Positions 33,255 to 45,300 of a stretch of 64,000 nucleotides of DNA are shown here, in pieces. The translations under genes were made by a program, and so were the position numbers. How positions within the stretch are numbered: position 1 is the stretch's first letter; each line of letters opens with the position of its first letter. The notes below the pieces were generated by a model. It saw only the letters and a program-made list of their open reading frames with translations, was not told the DNA's origin and made no database searches. Origin of the DNA: Pollenia angustigena (Eukaryota > Arthropoda > Insecta > Diptera > Polleniidae); assembly GCA_930367215.1 (NCBI GenBank), contig OV884056.1, positions 246,725,127-246,789,126 on the forward strand, read 5' to 3'.

Positions 33255-33627
33255 CGTTAGCTAAATTTCAAAAAGGCGTAATTAACAAAAAATTTAAAAT
33301 CGTGTTTTTGATTGATTATTATAAACGAAATTGAACTACGTCTTCACAAAATTTTACACTTCTGCGATGAAAAATTGCTCTTTTATTAACAAAAAACCAA
33401 GGTACGTAACTATAAGTGTGTTTGTTTTATAAATAAAATACTAGGTAATTACCCATTTTTTTTTAAACAAAATATAAAGAAATGGGTTGCTTTGAAAATT
33501 GTTTAAATAGTTAAATGGACGACTTATGAATGGATGTTTTCTGACAAGTTTTCTTTTAATGAAGTCTTTTGCTTTTCCTGTAAAATTATGTTTTTGCAAG
33601 TTACGCCTTTTTGCATTTTAGCTAACG
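33255..33627. mobile_element. MITE with CGTTAGCTAAA ends
   Basis: This 373-bp element has CGTTAGCTAAATTTCAAAAA and its inverse, then GGCGTAA. ATAT flanks both ends, so the duplication (TA or AT) cannot be resolved. Confidence 0.6.
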
Positions 33628-33653
33628 ATATATATATATATATGTATTTATAA

Positions 33654-33900
33654 TTCTGTGGCATTTTGACAAAACATATTAAGTCAAATTAAAAAAGTTG
33701 ACAAAATTGTTAATCATACGAATTTTCATTCAAAAAACATTTTTATTTGCGTTATTATAATTTTGTATTATCAACGAAATTGTTCTTTAATTTTGGTTTA
33801 TTAGTTAATAAAAATGATTTTTAATTTTTTCATCGAGTTTTTCTTAAAACCTTTTTTGCTATCTTATCTCGACTTAAGATGTTTTGTCAAAATGCCGCAG
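33654..33900. mobile_element. MITE, TTTTGACAAAACA family, short copy
   Basis: CTGTGGCATTTTGACAAAAC at the left, inverse at the right, with AATT on each side. It shares GCTATCTTATCTCGACTTAA with 33181-33199 of the long copy. Confidence 0.6.
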
Positions 33901-34139
33901 AATTTTTATATTTAAATATAAAAAGAATAATAGAACATTTTTGAAAATCGAACTTACTAAAAATTTAAAAGTAAAATTATTTTTTTATAGTAAATTTTTT
34001 TTTAAAAATATTTAAATATATCAGAATTTTATTCGATTAATAAACAAACATTTTAACAAAAAATCGTAAATTTAAATGATTTTTTATTTTCTTTTATTAA
34101 ATAAAAATTATAAATAAAAAAGAGCTTAAATCTAGTTTA

Positions 34140-34807
34140 CCGACGCAGCTCCAAATAAAAAAACAAGTGCATAGGATACTTTTGCCCCGCCCACTTTTTT
34201 CGATTTACCTAAAATCAGAAAACGGCTCCATCGAGTTGACTAATTTTTCTTTCAAATCTTCGTATTAATCCATTTTAAGTTTTCATCGATAGAAAAATTT
34301 ACCACGCCTACTTTTACGCCCACTTTTTCTATTAAGCGCATAAATTGAGAACGGCTTGACCGATTTGGACGATTTTTTCTTTAAAATGATCGCCATGGTC
34401 CACCTTAGGGTTTTACGGAAAGAAAATTTTGCCCCGCCCACTTTTACGCCCACTTTTTTCGATTTACCTAAAATCAAAAAACTGCTCCATCGATTTGACT
34501 AATTTTTCTTTTAACTGTTCGTATTAATTTATTTTACGTTTTCATCGAAAGAAAAAATTACCACGCCTACTTTTACGCCCACTTTTTCTATTAAGAGCAT
34601 GATTTGAGAACGGCTTGACCGATTTGGACGATTTTTTCTTTAAAATTATCGCCATGGTCCAACTTATTCTTTTTTGATTGAGCCCATATCCACACCATGG
34701 ATTTTTATTTTAAAGGCCGTAAATTTCGTTAAATGCTCAATTTAAATCGTGTGGTAATACAAAACTAATGTTTACTGAGGGCCAGCAACGTAGACCGGGT
34801 CAGCTAG
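34140..34807 (+). mobile_element. Non-autonomous Helitron-like element, copy 1
   Basis: Built from imperfect subrepeats with CCCCGCCCACTTTT, AACGGCTCCATCGA, TTACCACGCCTACTTTTACG and ATCGCCATGGTCCAAC. It ends ACCGGGTCAGCTAG followed by T, a Helitron-type CTAG end; the terminal hairpin is degenerate here. Copies 2 and 3 are at 50336-50858 and 58080-58908. The left boundary is approximate. Confidence 0.6.
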
Positions 34808-35308
34808 TTTAGTATAAATATAAGTTTTAGTTAGCGAAAGCGAAGCCGGTCTTGTTATACCATAGAGGAAGAAATCCTTGTGCCCGATCGAAGGGCGGCA
34901 ATGCATGGAAGTTTTAGCGCAGCCGGTGTTTGTGTGTAGGTTTCCACACTACCTTTGAGGTACTACACGTAGCGCGTTGCCAATTGTTTTAAATGGCTGG
35001 CTTCCCCAATAGGCCTAAACCATTGTTAATCTGGTATGTGATGGAAAATGATTTTGAAAACAAACCGATTCGAAAACTATATTTTTCATTATCATTAAAA
35101 ATTTATTTCCAACCACCAATTCAGTTTAAACTAACTATTACTTTAACTTCCAGTTAACAATATGTTTCGACAGCTATAACTAATAATTAATTATAACTGA
35201 ACTTGGTGAAATCGGGGGTAAAACATTTAGTTTTTTAAAAACGATCAATTTTAATCACATACCTGATACATGCGTAAGTAACAATAAAATAACACTTATA
35301 AGTTAATT
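34808..35308. other. Spacer with a GC-richer patch
   Basis: 34830-35000 is less AT-rich than its surroundings (GTGCCCGATCGAAGGGCGGC, CACACTACCTTTGAGGTACT). It could be an unrecognised element end; no coding evidence. Confidence 0.35.
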
Positions 35309-35311
35309 AAA

Positions 35312-36110
35312 AATTCCCAGTTTCTAATTGTTAAAATAGTTGAGTTAAATACATTCAATTTATAAAGTAACACTATCCAGTGAGACACAAAGAATGCTGA
35401 CGAAGGCCGTAGCGGGCCAGAAAATGCATTACATTCTGCTGGTGTCTAATAATTGTAAATTTTTCTGTACATTCAATATACTTCATTGCTTTCCAAAGGA
35501 AGGCTAAGGTAAAATGTAAAAAGAAAATACAATATAATAGTCTGATAGTGTATAAAGTCATTTCTGAAAAATTAAAAGAATAGAACTATTACAAAAAAAA
35601 GCTTTATAAAATACAGACCTGAAATTTAACTCATAGAATAAATTCGAAAAATGAAAAAATTTTTAATAAAATATAAAGTAACCTTCACAAGGAAATAATT
35701 CCCAGTTTCTAATTGTTAAAATAGTTGAGTTAAATACATTCAATTTATAAAGTAACACTATCCAGTGAGACACAAAGAATGCTGACGAAGGCCGTCGCGG
35801 GCCAGAAAATGCATTACATTCTGCTGGTGTCTAATAATAGTAAATTTTTCTGTACATTCAATATACTTCATTGCTTTCCAAAGGAAGGCTAAGGTAAAAT
35901 GTAAAAAGAAAATACAATATAATAGTCTGATAGTGTATAAAGTCATTTCTGAAAAATTAAAAGAATAGAACTATTACAAAAAAAAAAGCTTTATAAAATA
36001 CAGACCTGAAATTTAACTCATAGAATAAATTCGAAAAATTAAAAAATGTTTAATAAAATATAAAGTAACCTTCACAAGGAAATAATTCCCAGTTTCGAAT
36101 TGTTAACCAA
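35312..36110. repeat. Tandem duplication, about 385-bp period
   Basis: ATTCCCAGTTTCTAATTGTT begins units near 35314 and 35698; a third start near 36086 breaks off after about 20 bp. The two full units are nearly identical, including the same 62-codon minus frame (35561-35373 and 35946-35758), which is not a supported gene. Confidence 0.85.
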
Positions 36111-36498
36111 AAAATGTAAAAAAACTAACTAAAATCATTTTTTTGTTCTTCTTGTAAAAATTATGTTATCTTTAATGTAGACAGCACTTTTTTGTACATG
36201 TTTATTACCGGCAATTTATGTTGCAATAAAAATACATTTTCTTTGTTAATTATTGCTAACATAATATGTCAAATTTGGTTGTCAATTGAAAAAAAGAAGC
36301 AATAAGAAAAAAATAGAAGCATATTGTTTGCGAAAGAAATTAAGTTTGCGAATTAAATAATTAAAAATAAAATAATATTCCAAAAATTATTTTTGTTAAT
36401 ATAGTTTCAAAGTTTGTTTTTGTTTTAAATGTAAGTTAAGCGAGTCACTTTTGTGCTCGCGTTCTACAAACAGGCAGTAACTATCAGCTGTTAAATGG
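36111..36498. other. AT-rich spacer
   Basis: Nothing recognised. Confidence 0.35.
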
Positions 36499-36667
36499 CC
36501 CTACAAGAAATGAATGAGCGGGTCACATTTTTCATTTTGGTGTTAAGAAAACGATAGAAAGAAATGACCGAAATAAAGTTTTTGGTCACATTCGGCCATT
36601 TCTTTCTTTAATTTTCTTAACACCAAAATGAAAAATGTGACTACACGCTCATTCATTTCTTGTAGGG
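36499..36667. mobile_element. Palindromic MITE, 169 bp
   Basis: CCCTACAAGAAATGAATGAG and about 50 more bases pair with the inverse at the right end. The loop is under 40 bp. Target duplication not clear. Confidence 0.65.
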
Positions 36668-37295
36668 GGGGTGCGCAAATAAAGCAGTGACGCCAACTCA
36701 AAGTTGTAACACTCTAAAAAACACCCTTTATATGGGAAAAACACGATTCAATTTCTCACATTGAAGTGGAACAAAATTATGAAAATATTCTCCAAAAGGA
36801 ATTACGTATTAATGTAAATGAGCCCTTAGTGCAGACGGCCAGTTTTATTTCAATCGGATAACCGCTTTAAGCATAAAAATAACAGCAATTCCTAATTTCA
36901 ACAAAGTGTCCGATAAAAAAAAATTATTAATTTTTGTTTCAGTGCTTCAATCTGTTTGCATTTGATAAAAACAAAAAATTTTTAATTAAACAAAAAATAT
37001 ACTTATTTTCGACGAAATAATAGCTTATATGCATTATTAAGTAATATATGCCGAAACATTCTTAATCGATGAAATATACAAAAATACGTTATATTACAAC
37101 AAAAATGGTCAATCGGATAAATAACTTATTCATTAAATATTAAAACCTTCGAGGAAAAACATGCATTTGCATAAAATTTCACGGTCTAGCTATGAACATT
37201 AAATAAAAAATATATCTTACTCACTTTTAAGCCTGCCGTTAAAAATCACCTCCCAAAAACCTACATACATGCGTACCAAGAAATGAAATTACCTT
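36668..37295. other. AT-rich spacer
   Basis: Nothing recognised. Confidence 0.35.
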
Positions 37296-37810
37296 ACATG
37301 CAGTCTACAACTGACATGAAATGCTTAACTTTAACACTAATATGATGTTAGTGTTAGGTATAGACTCATCATGTTAGAAGTTTTCTCATGTTATAACACG
37401 GTTGTTAATGCAAATGTTTTAACAATGCTTTTATAACTACCCGTCTCCACCATCCATCAACTTGGTAAGAACATCATGTCGCACATGAATTCTACTCGTG
37501 TAGACTGTTCATGTTCATCTTTCGTCCATGTGCTGCCATCGTTGCCTAAACATTCGTCTTAGCATCCATGTGCGCCATGATGTTGGCCATACAATGTATT
37601 TTCTGTATACAACCAAACGCACAACAACAAAAATTGTGGTCAATCAGAACATGAACATCAACACGTATTCCCCACATACAAGAACATGAACAAATTAATA
37701 CCGCTACTCTGCCGGCGTTATGGTCATGTCATGTTCTAATCGAAAGCGCATGGAGACGTGGGGTAACATCAAGTTATAACAACAAATCATGTCAGTTGTA
37801 GACGGGCAGT
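37296..37810. mobile_element. TIR element with GTCTACAACTGACATGA ends
   Basis: The motif is at 37303-37319 and its inverse at 37788-37804. The interior has further CATGTTC/GAACATG pairs. The outer bases and duplication are uncertain. Confidence 0.5.
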
Positions 37811-38443
37811 AACAAAACGCTAATTATCGTATGGTTAACATCACTGCTACAAAGCAACGATGGCTTTGTTTACTTTTTCATAACGGAAGTGGCAAAATGT
37901 ATGAATTATCTGTAAAATAGTGTTAATTTTTTGATATATTTGAATAAATAATACCAATGTTTAAACAAAAGTGCTATAACAATTAAAATTAATTTAATTT
38001 AAAAACAAGTATGTATTGTAACTAAAGAAAAGTTCTTAAGATAAAAAACTGTTGCAGTAAATCAAGCGGATGTTAAAGGCGGTAAAATATTAGTTATGCG
38101 TTTACTAACAATACAAATTATGTACATAGTAGAGTATTTGAACAATTATTAAAAGAAAATTAATTCATAAACGGTAAGTTTAATTAGTTTAGTTTATTTT
38201 TGTATTGCAAAATCGTAAGGAAGGAGAAATGAAAGAAACTATTTTGTTTGTTTGTTTTAAGTTTCTTAGCTGCGATTACACCTATTTATTTGGCCAGTAC
38301 ATTAGAACATAATGCCAAAGCCAAATTCCCGCTAGAATACACTAGCGCCGCACAGTGTGGAAAATTTAAAAATAGCGGTCAAAAGTCCATAACTTTTGAC
38401 AGAGGCAGAATTTTTGAATGAGGTTTTGGTTTGTTTGAAGGTG
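37811..38443. other. AT-rich spacer
   Basis: Nothing recognised. Confidence 0.35.
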
Positions 38444-38449
38444 ACTTAC

Positions 38450-38712
38450 CCAAGGCCTATCCAATAGGTCTGCTTACTTCTACAACAATACAAAAAACAA
38501 CAGGCATTTTGTTTGTGTAAAATTCCCCGCCGTTGTCAAAATCTTACTACTACATAGGGAAAATAAAAGGAAAAATGTGATTTGTGTCCATGTATGTGTG
38601 GCAAAAAACCGAAAACGTAAACAAAAAAAAAATGTATACAATTTTGACATCGTTGAGGAATAAACAAAGTAAACATGTGGCTTCTTGCGCAGACCTATTG
38701 GATAGACCTTGG
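38450..38712. mobile_element. MITE with ACTTAC duplication
   Basis: This 263-bp element has CCAAGGCCTATCCAATAGGT at the left and inverse at the right, then CTGC. ACTTAC lies at 38444-38449 and 38713-38718 (a seventh base, C, also matches). Related to the minimal palindrome at 25715-25749. Confidence 0.65.
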
Positions 38713-38949
38713 ACTTACCTTTATTTTGGTATATTAGTTATTATATTAGGGTGTGGCAGAATTTAGTGATGATGTCTAAAAAATTAATAGTTATTTTCTT
38801 AAGAATAATAAGCCTTCATTTGAGTAGGAAATTTTTTTTTGGAATTTGTATATGAAATTTAAGCAAAAAATTGAGTATTTTTTGTATCATCTAACATGAT
38901 AGCATTTCTGAGACCATCTTTAAAAATGAAAAATGTTTGTCTGAAGCAT

Positions 38950-39384
38950 CACGTGAGCCCAGAAAATAAAATAGGCTACTTGTTTTTTCGACAGTGGTAC
39001 CCTCCATAGGATGCCAATATTAAGTATCGCATTTCTTAAGAGCCGCAGCACCCATTTTCTTGAACGTTTTGCAGAAGGATTTTAAGAGACCCGAAATCAA
39101 AATAAGATGGCAGCAGGGGAAGTGGTACCCCCAATAGGACGAGCGTGTTCTTAAGAACTGTTGTATTAATAATGTTCTTACTTGGTAGGAGTCAATCTTA
39201 TAGTAAACTACAACTTTGAAAATAAAAATTAAAGGGGTAGGCGCAGGCGGAGCAATACTCTCCATAGGATGGAGAGTCTTCAAACTTCAAAATTATAAAT
39301 TAAAAATGGGTAGACGGAGGAAGAGCAGTACAGCTCATAGAACGAAAATACTTCATACCGAATATCTGAAGACAAAAGTGTGTA
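38950..39384. repeat. GGTACCCTCCATAGGA-unit repeat bordering the satellite
   Basis: Same modules as 21060-21948 (GTGGTACCCTCCATAGGATG, CGCATTTCTTAAGAGCCGC, TATCTGAAGACAAAAG). The satellite starts directly after the last module. Confidence 0.5.
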
Positions 39385-42300
39385 AGAAAATCGAGTTTAA
39401 AGTTGTTTATACAAAATCAGCCCAAAAATCGATGTTTGCTAAGAAATATGAGCGAACCCAGATTTTCGTTATTTTTGCAGCGCTTCTAGTTTCAAGTTTT
39501 TCATACAAAATCAGCCCAAAAATCGATGTTTGCCAAGAAATATAAGTGATCCCAGATTTTCGTTATTTTTGCTCTAGCGCTTCTAGTTTCCCAGAAAATC
39601 AAGTTTAAAGTTTTTCATACAAAATCAGCCTAAAAATCGATGTTTGCTAAGAAATATAAGTGATCCCAGATTTTCGTTATTTTTACTCTAGCGCTTCTAG
39701 TTTCCTAGAAAATCGAGTTTAAAGTTTTTCATAAAAATCAGTCCAAAAATCAATTTTTGGTAAGAAATATGAGTGATCCCAGATTTTCGTTATTTTTGCT
39801 CTAACGCTACTAGTTTCCTAGAAAATCGAGTTTAAAGTTTTTCATAAAAATCAGCCCAAAAATCGATGTTTGCTAAGAAATATGAGCGAACCCAGATTTT
39901 CGTTATTTTTGCTCTAGCGCTTCTAGTTTCCTAGAAAATCAAGTTTAAAGTTTTTCATACAAAATCAGCCTAAAAATCGATGTTGGCTAAGAAATATGAG
40001 TGATCCCAGATTTTCTTTATTTTTGCTCTAGCGCTTCTAGTTTCCTAGAAAATCAAGTTTAAAGTTTTTCATACAAAATCAGCCTAAAAATCGATGTTGG
40101 CTAAGAAATATGAGTGATCCCAGATTTTCGTTGTTTTTGCTCTAGCGCTTCTAGTTTCCTAGAAAATCAAGTTTAAAATTTTTCATACAAAATCAGCCCA
40201 AAAATCGATGTTTGCTAAGAAATATGAGCGATCCCAGATTTTCGTTATTTTTGCTCTAGCGCTTCTGGTTTCCTAGAAAATCTAGTTTTAAGTTTTTCAT
40301 ACAAAATCAGCCCAAAAATCGATGTTTGCTAAGAAATATGAGTGATCCCAGATTTTCGTTATATTTGCTCTAGCGCTTCTGGTTTCCTAGAAAATCAAGT
40401 TTAAAGTTGTTCATACAAAATCAGCTCAAAAATCGATGTTTGCTAAGAAATATGAGTGATCCCAGATTTTCGTTATTTTTGCTCTAGCGCTTCTAGTTTC
40501 CTAGAAAATCGATTTTAAAGTTTTTCATACAAAATCAGCCTAAAAATCGATGTTGGCTAAGAAATATAAGTGATCCCAGATTTTCGTTATTTTTGCTCTA
40601 GCGCTTCTAGTTTCCTAGAAAATCAAGTTTAAAGTTTTTCATACAAAATCAGCCTAAAAATCGATGTTTGCTAAGAAATATAAGTGATCCCAGATTTTCG
40701 TTATTTTTGCTCTAGCGCTTCTAGTTTCCTAGAAAATCGAGTTTAAAGTTTTACATAAAAATCAGCCTAAAAATCAATTTTTGGTAAGAAATATGAGTGA
40801 TCCCAGATTTTCGTTATTTTTGCTCTAGCGCTTCTAGTTTTCTAGAAAATCGAGTTTAAAGTTTTTCATACAAAATCAGCCCAAAAATCGATGTTTGCTA
40901 AGAAATATGAGCGAACCCAGATTTTCGTTATTTTTGCTCTAGCGCTTCTAGTTTCCTAGAAAATCTAGTTTCAAGTTTTTCATACAAAATCAGCCCAAAA
41001 ATCGATGTTTGCCAAGAAATATAAGTGATCCCAGATTTTCGTTATTTTTGCTCTAGCGCTTCTAGTTTCCTAGAAAATCTAGTTTCAAGTTTTTCATACA
41101 AAATCAGCCCAAAAATCGATGTTTGCCAAGAGATATAAGTGATCCCAGATTTTCGTTATTTTTGCTCTAGCGCTTCTAGTTTCCCAGAAAAATCAAGTTT
41201 AAAGTTTTTCATACAAAATCAGCCTAAAAATCGATGTTTGCTAAGAAATATAAGTGATCCCAGATTTTCGTTATTTTTGCTCTAGCGCTTCTAGTTTTCT
41301 AGAAAATCGAGTTTAAAGTTTTTCATACAAAATCAGCCCAAAAATCGATGTTTGCTAAGAAATATGAGCGAACCCAGATTTTCGTTATTTTAGCTCTAGC
41401 GCTTCTAGTTTCCTATAAAATCTAGTTTCAAGTTTTTCACACAAAATCAGCCCAAAAATCGATGTTTGCCAAGAAATATAAGTGATCCCAGATTTTCGTT
41501 ATTTTTGCTCTAGCGCTTCTAGTTTCCTAGAAAATCTAGTTTCAAGTTTTTCATACAAAATCAGCCCAAAAATCGATGTTTGCTAAGAAATATGAGCGAA
41601 CCCAGATTTTCGTTATTTTTGCTCTAGCGCTTCTAGTTTCCTAGAAAATCTAGTTTCAAGTTTTTCATACAAAATCAGCCCAAAAATCGATGTTTGCCAA
41701 GAAATATAAGTGATCCCAGATTTTCGTTATTTTTGCTCTAGCGCTTCTAGTTTCCTAGAAAATCAAGTTTAAAGTTTTTCATACAAAATCAGCCTAAAAA
41801 TCGATGTTGGCTAAGAAATATGAGTGATCCCAGATTTTCTTTATTTTTGCTCTAGCGCTTCTAGTTTCCTAGAAAATCAAGTTTAAAGTTTTTCATACAA
41901 AATCAGCCTAAAAATCGATGTTGGCTAAGAAATATGAGTGATCCCAGATTTTCGTTGTTTTTGCTCTAGCGCTTCTAGTTTCCTAGAAAATCAAGTTTAA
42001 AATTTTTCATACAAAATCAGCCCAAAAATCGATGTTTGCTAAGAAATATGAGCGATCCCAGATTTTCGTTATTTTTGCTCTAGCGCTTCTGGTTTCCTAG
42101 AAAATCTAGTTTTAAGTTTTTCATACAAAATCAGCCCAAAAATCGATGTTTGCTAAGAAATATAAGTGATCCCAGATTTTCGTTATATTTGCTCTAGCGC
42201 TTCTGGTTTCCTAGAAAATCAAGTTTAAAGTTGTTCATACAAAATCAGCTCAAAAATCGATGTTTGCTAAGAAATATGAGTGATCCCAGATTTTCGTTAT

Positions 42301-45300
42301 TTTTGCTCTAGCGCTTCTAGTTTCCTAGAAAATCGATTTTAAAGTTTTTCATACAAAATCAGCCTAAAAATCGATGTTTGCTAAGAAATATAAGTGATCC
42401 CAGATTTTCGTTATTTTTGCTCTAGCGCTTCTAGTTTCCTAGAAAATCAAGTTTAAAGTTTTTCATACAAAATCAGCCTAAAAATCGATGTTTGCTAAGA
42501 AATATAAGTGATCCCAGATTTTCGTTATTTTTGCTCTAGCGCTTCTAGTTTCCTAGAAAATCGAGTTTAAAGTTTTACATAAAAATCAGCCTAAAAATCA
42601 ATTTTTGGTAAGAAATATGAGTGATCCCAGATTTTCGTTATTTTTGCTCTAGCGCTTCTAGTTTTCTAGAAAATCGAGTTTAAAGTTTTTCATACAAAAT
42701 CAGCCCAAAAATCGATGTTTGCTAAGAAATATGAGCGAACCCAGATTTTCGTTATTTTTGCTCTAGCGCTTCTAGTTTCCTAGAAAATCTAGTTTCAAGT
42801 TTTTCATACAAAATCAGCCCAAAAATCGATGTTTGCCAAGAAATATAAGTGATCCCAGATTTTCGTTATTTTTGCTCTAGCGCTTCTAGTTTCCTAGAAA
42901 ATCTAGTTTCAAGTTTTTCATACAAAATCAGCCCAAAAATCGATGTTTGCCAAGAAATATAAGTGATCCCAGATTTTCGTTATTTTTGCTCTAGCGCTTC
43001 TAGTTTCCTAGAAAATCTAGTTTCAAGTTTTTCATACAAAATCAGCCCAAAAATCGATGTTTGCTAAGAAATATGAGCGAACCCAGATTTTCGTTATTTT
43101 TGCTCTAGCGCTTCTAGTTTCCTAGAAAATCAAGTTTAAAGTTTTTCATACAAAATCAGCCTAAAAATCGATGTTGGCTAAGAAATATGAGTGATCCCAG
43201 ATTTTCGTTGTTTTTGCTCTAGCGCTTCTAGTTTCCTAGAAAATCAAGTTTAAAATTTTTCATACAAAATCAGCCCAAAAATCGATGTTTGCTAAGAAAT
43301 ATGAGCGATCCCAGATTTTCGTTATTTTTGCTCTAGCGCTTCTGGTTTCCTAGAAAATCTAGTTTTAAGTTTTTCATACAAAATCAGCCCAAAAATCGAT
43401 GTTTGCTAAGAAATATGAGTGATCCCAGATTTTCGTTATATTTGCTCTAGCGCTTCTGGTTTCCTAGAAAATCAAGTTTAAAGTTGTTCATACAAAATCA
43501 GCTCAAAAATCGATGTTTGCTAAGAAATATGAGTGATCCCAGATTTTCGTTATTTTTGCTCTAGCGCTTCTAGTTTCCTAGAAAATCGATTTTAAAGTTT
43601 TTCATACAAAATCAGCCTAAAAATCGATGTTGGCTAAGAAATATAAGTGATCCCAGATTTTCGTTATTTTTGCTCTAGCGCTTCTAGTTTCCTAGAAAAT
43701 CAAGTTTAAAGTTTTTCATACAAAATCAGCCTAAAAATCGATGTTTGCTAAGAAATATAAGTGATCCCAGATTTTCGTTATTTTTGCTCTAGCGCTTCTA
43801 GTTTCCTAGAAAATCGAGTTTAAAGTTTTACATAAAAATCAGCCTAAAAATCAATTTTTGGTAAGAAATATGAGTGATCCCAGATTTTCGTTATTTTTGC
43901 TCTAGCGCTTCTAGTTTTCTAGAAAATCGAGTTTAAAGTTTTTCATACAAAATCAGCCCAAAAATCGATGTTTGCTAAGAAATATGAGCGAACCCAGATT
44001 TTCGTTATTTTTGCTCTAGCGCTTCTAGTTTCCTAGAAAATCTAGTTTCAAGTTTTTCATACAAAATCAGCCCAAAAATCGATGTTTGCCAAGAAATATA
44101 AGTGATCCCAGATTTTCGTTATTTTTGCTCTAGCGCTTCTAGTTTCCTAGAAAATCTAGTTTCAAGTTTTTCATACAAAATCAGCCCAAAAATCGATGTT
44201 TGCTAAGAAATATGAGCGAACCCAGATTTTCGTTATTTTTGCTCTAGCGCTTCTAGTTTCCTAGAAAATCTAGTTTCAAGTTTTTCATACAAAATCAGCC
44301 CAAAAATCGATGTTTGCCAAGAAATATAAGTGATCCCAGATTTTCGTTATTTTTGCTCTAGCGCTTCTAGTTTCCCAGAAAATCAAGTTTAAAGTTTTTC
44401 ATACAAAATCAGCCTAAAAATCGATGTTTGCTAAGAAATATAAGTGATCCCAGATTTTCGTTATTTTTGCTCTAGCGCTTCTAGTTTTCTAGAAAATCGA
44501 GTTTAAAGTTTTTCATAAAAATCAGTCCAAAAATCAATTTTTGGTAAGAAATATGAGTGATCCCAGATTTTCGTTATTTTTGCTCTAGCGCTTCTAGTTT
44601 TCTAGAAAATCGAGTTTAAAGTTTTTCATAAAAATCAGCCCAAAAATCGATGTTTGCTAAGAAATATGAGCGAACCCAGATTTTCGTTATTTTTGCTCTA
44701 GCGCTTCTAGTTTCCTAGAAAATCTAGTTTCAAGTTTTTCATACAAAATCAGCCCAAAAATCGATGTTTGCCAAGAAATATAAGTGATCCCAGATTTTCG
44801 TTATTTTTGCTCTAGCGCTTCTAGTTTCCTAGAAAATCTAGTTTCAAGTTTTTCATACAAAATCAGCCCAAAAATCGATGTTTGCCAAGAAATATAAGTG
44901 ATCCCAGATTTTCGTTATTTTTGCTCTAGCGCTTCTAGTTTCCTAGAAAATCTAGTTTCAAGTTTTTCATACAAAATCAGCCTAAAAATCGATGTTTGCT
45001 AAGAAATATAAGTGATCCCAGATTTTCGTTATTTTTGCTCTAGCGCTTCTAGTTTTCTAGAAAATCGAGTCTAAAGTTTTTCATAAAAATCAGTCCAAAA
45101 ATCAATTTTTGGTAAGAAATATGAGTGATCCCAGATTTTCGTTATTTTTGCTCTAGCGCTACTAGTTTCCTAGAAAATCGAGTTTAAAGTTTTTCATAAA
45201 AATCAGCCCAAAAATCGATGTTTGCTAAGAAATATGAGCGAACCCAGATTTTCGTTATTTTTGCTCTAGCGCTTCTAGTTTCCTAGAAAATCTAGTTTCA

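Noticed and set aside
35373..35946. Duplicated 62-codon frame
   Set aside because: It repeats only because the 385-bp segment is duplicated; no known domain and no splice context.
39216..39545. 109-codon frame entering the satellite
   Set aside because: It combines a dispersed repeat with the first satellite monomers; most other monomers have in-frame TGA in TATGAGTGA.
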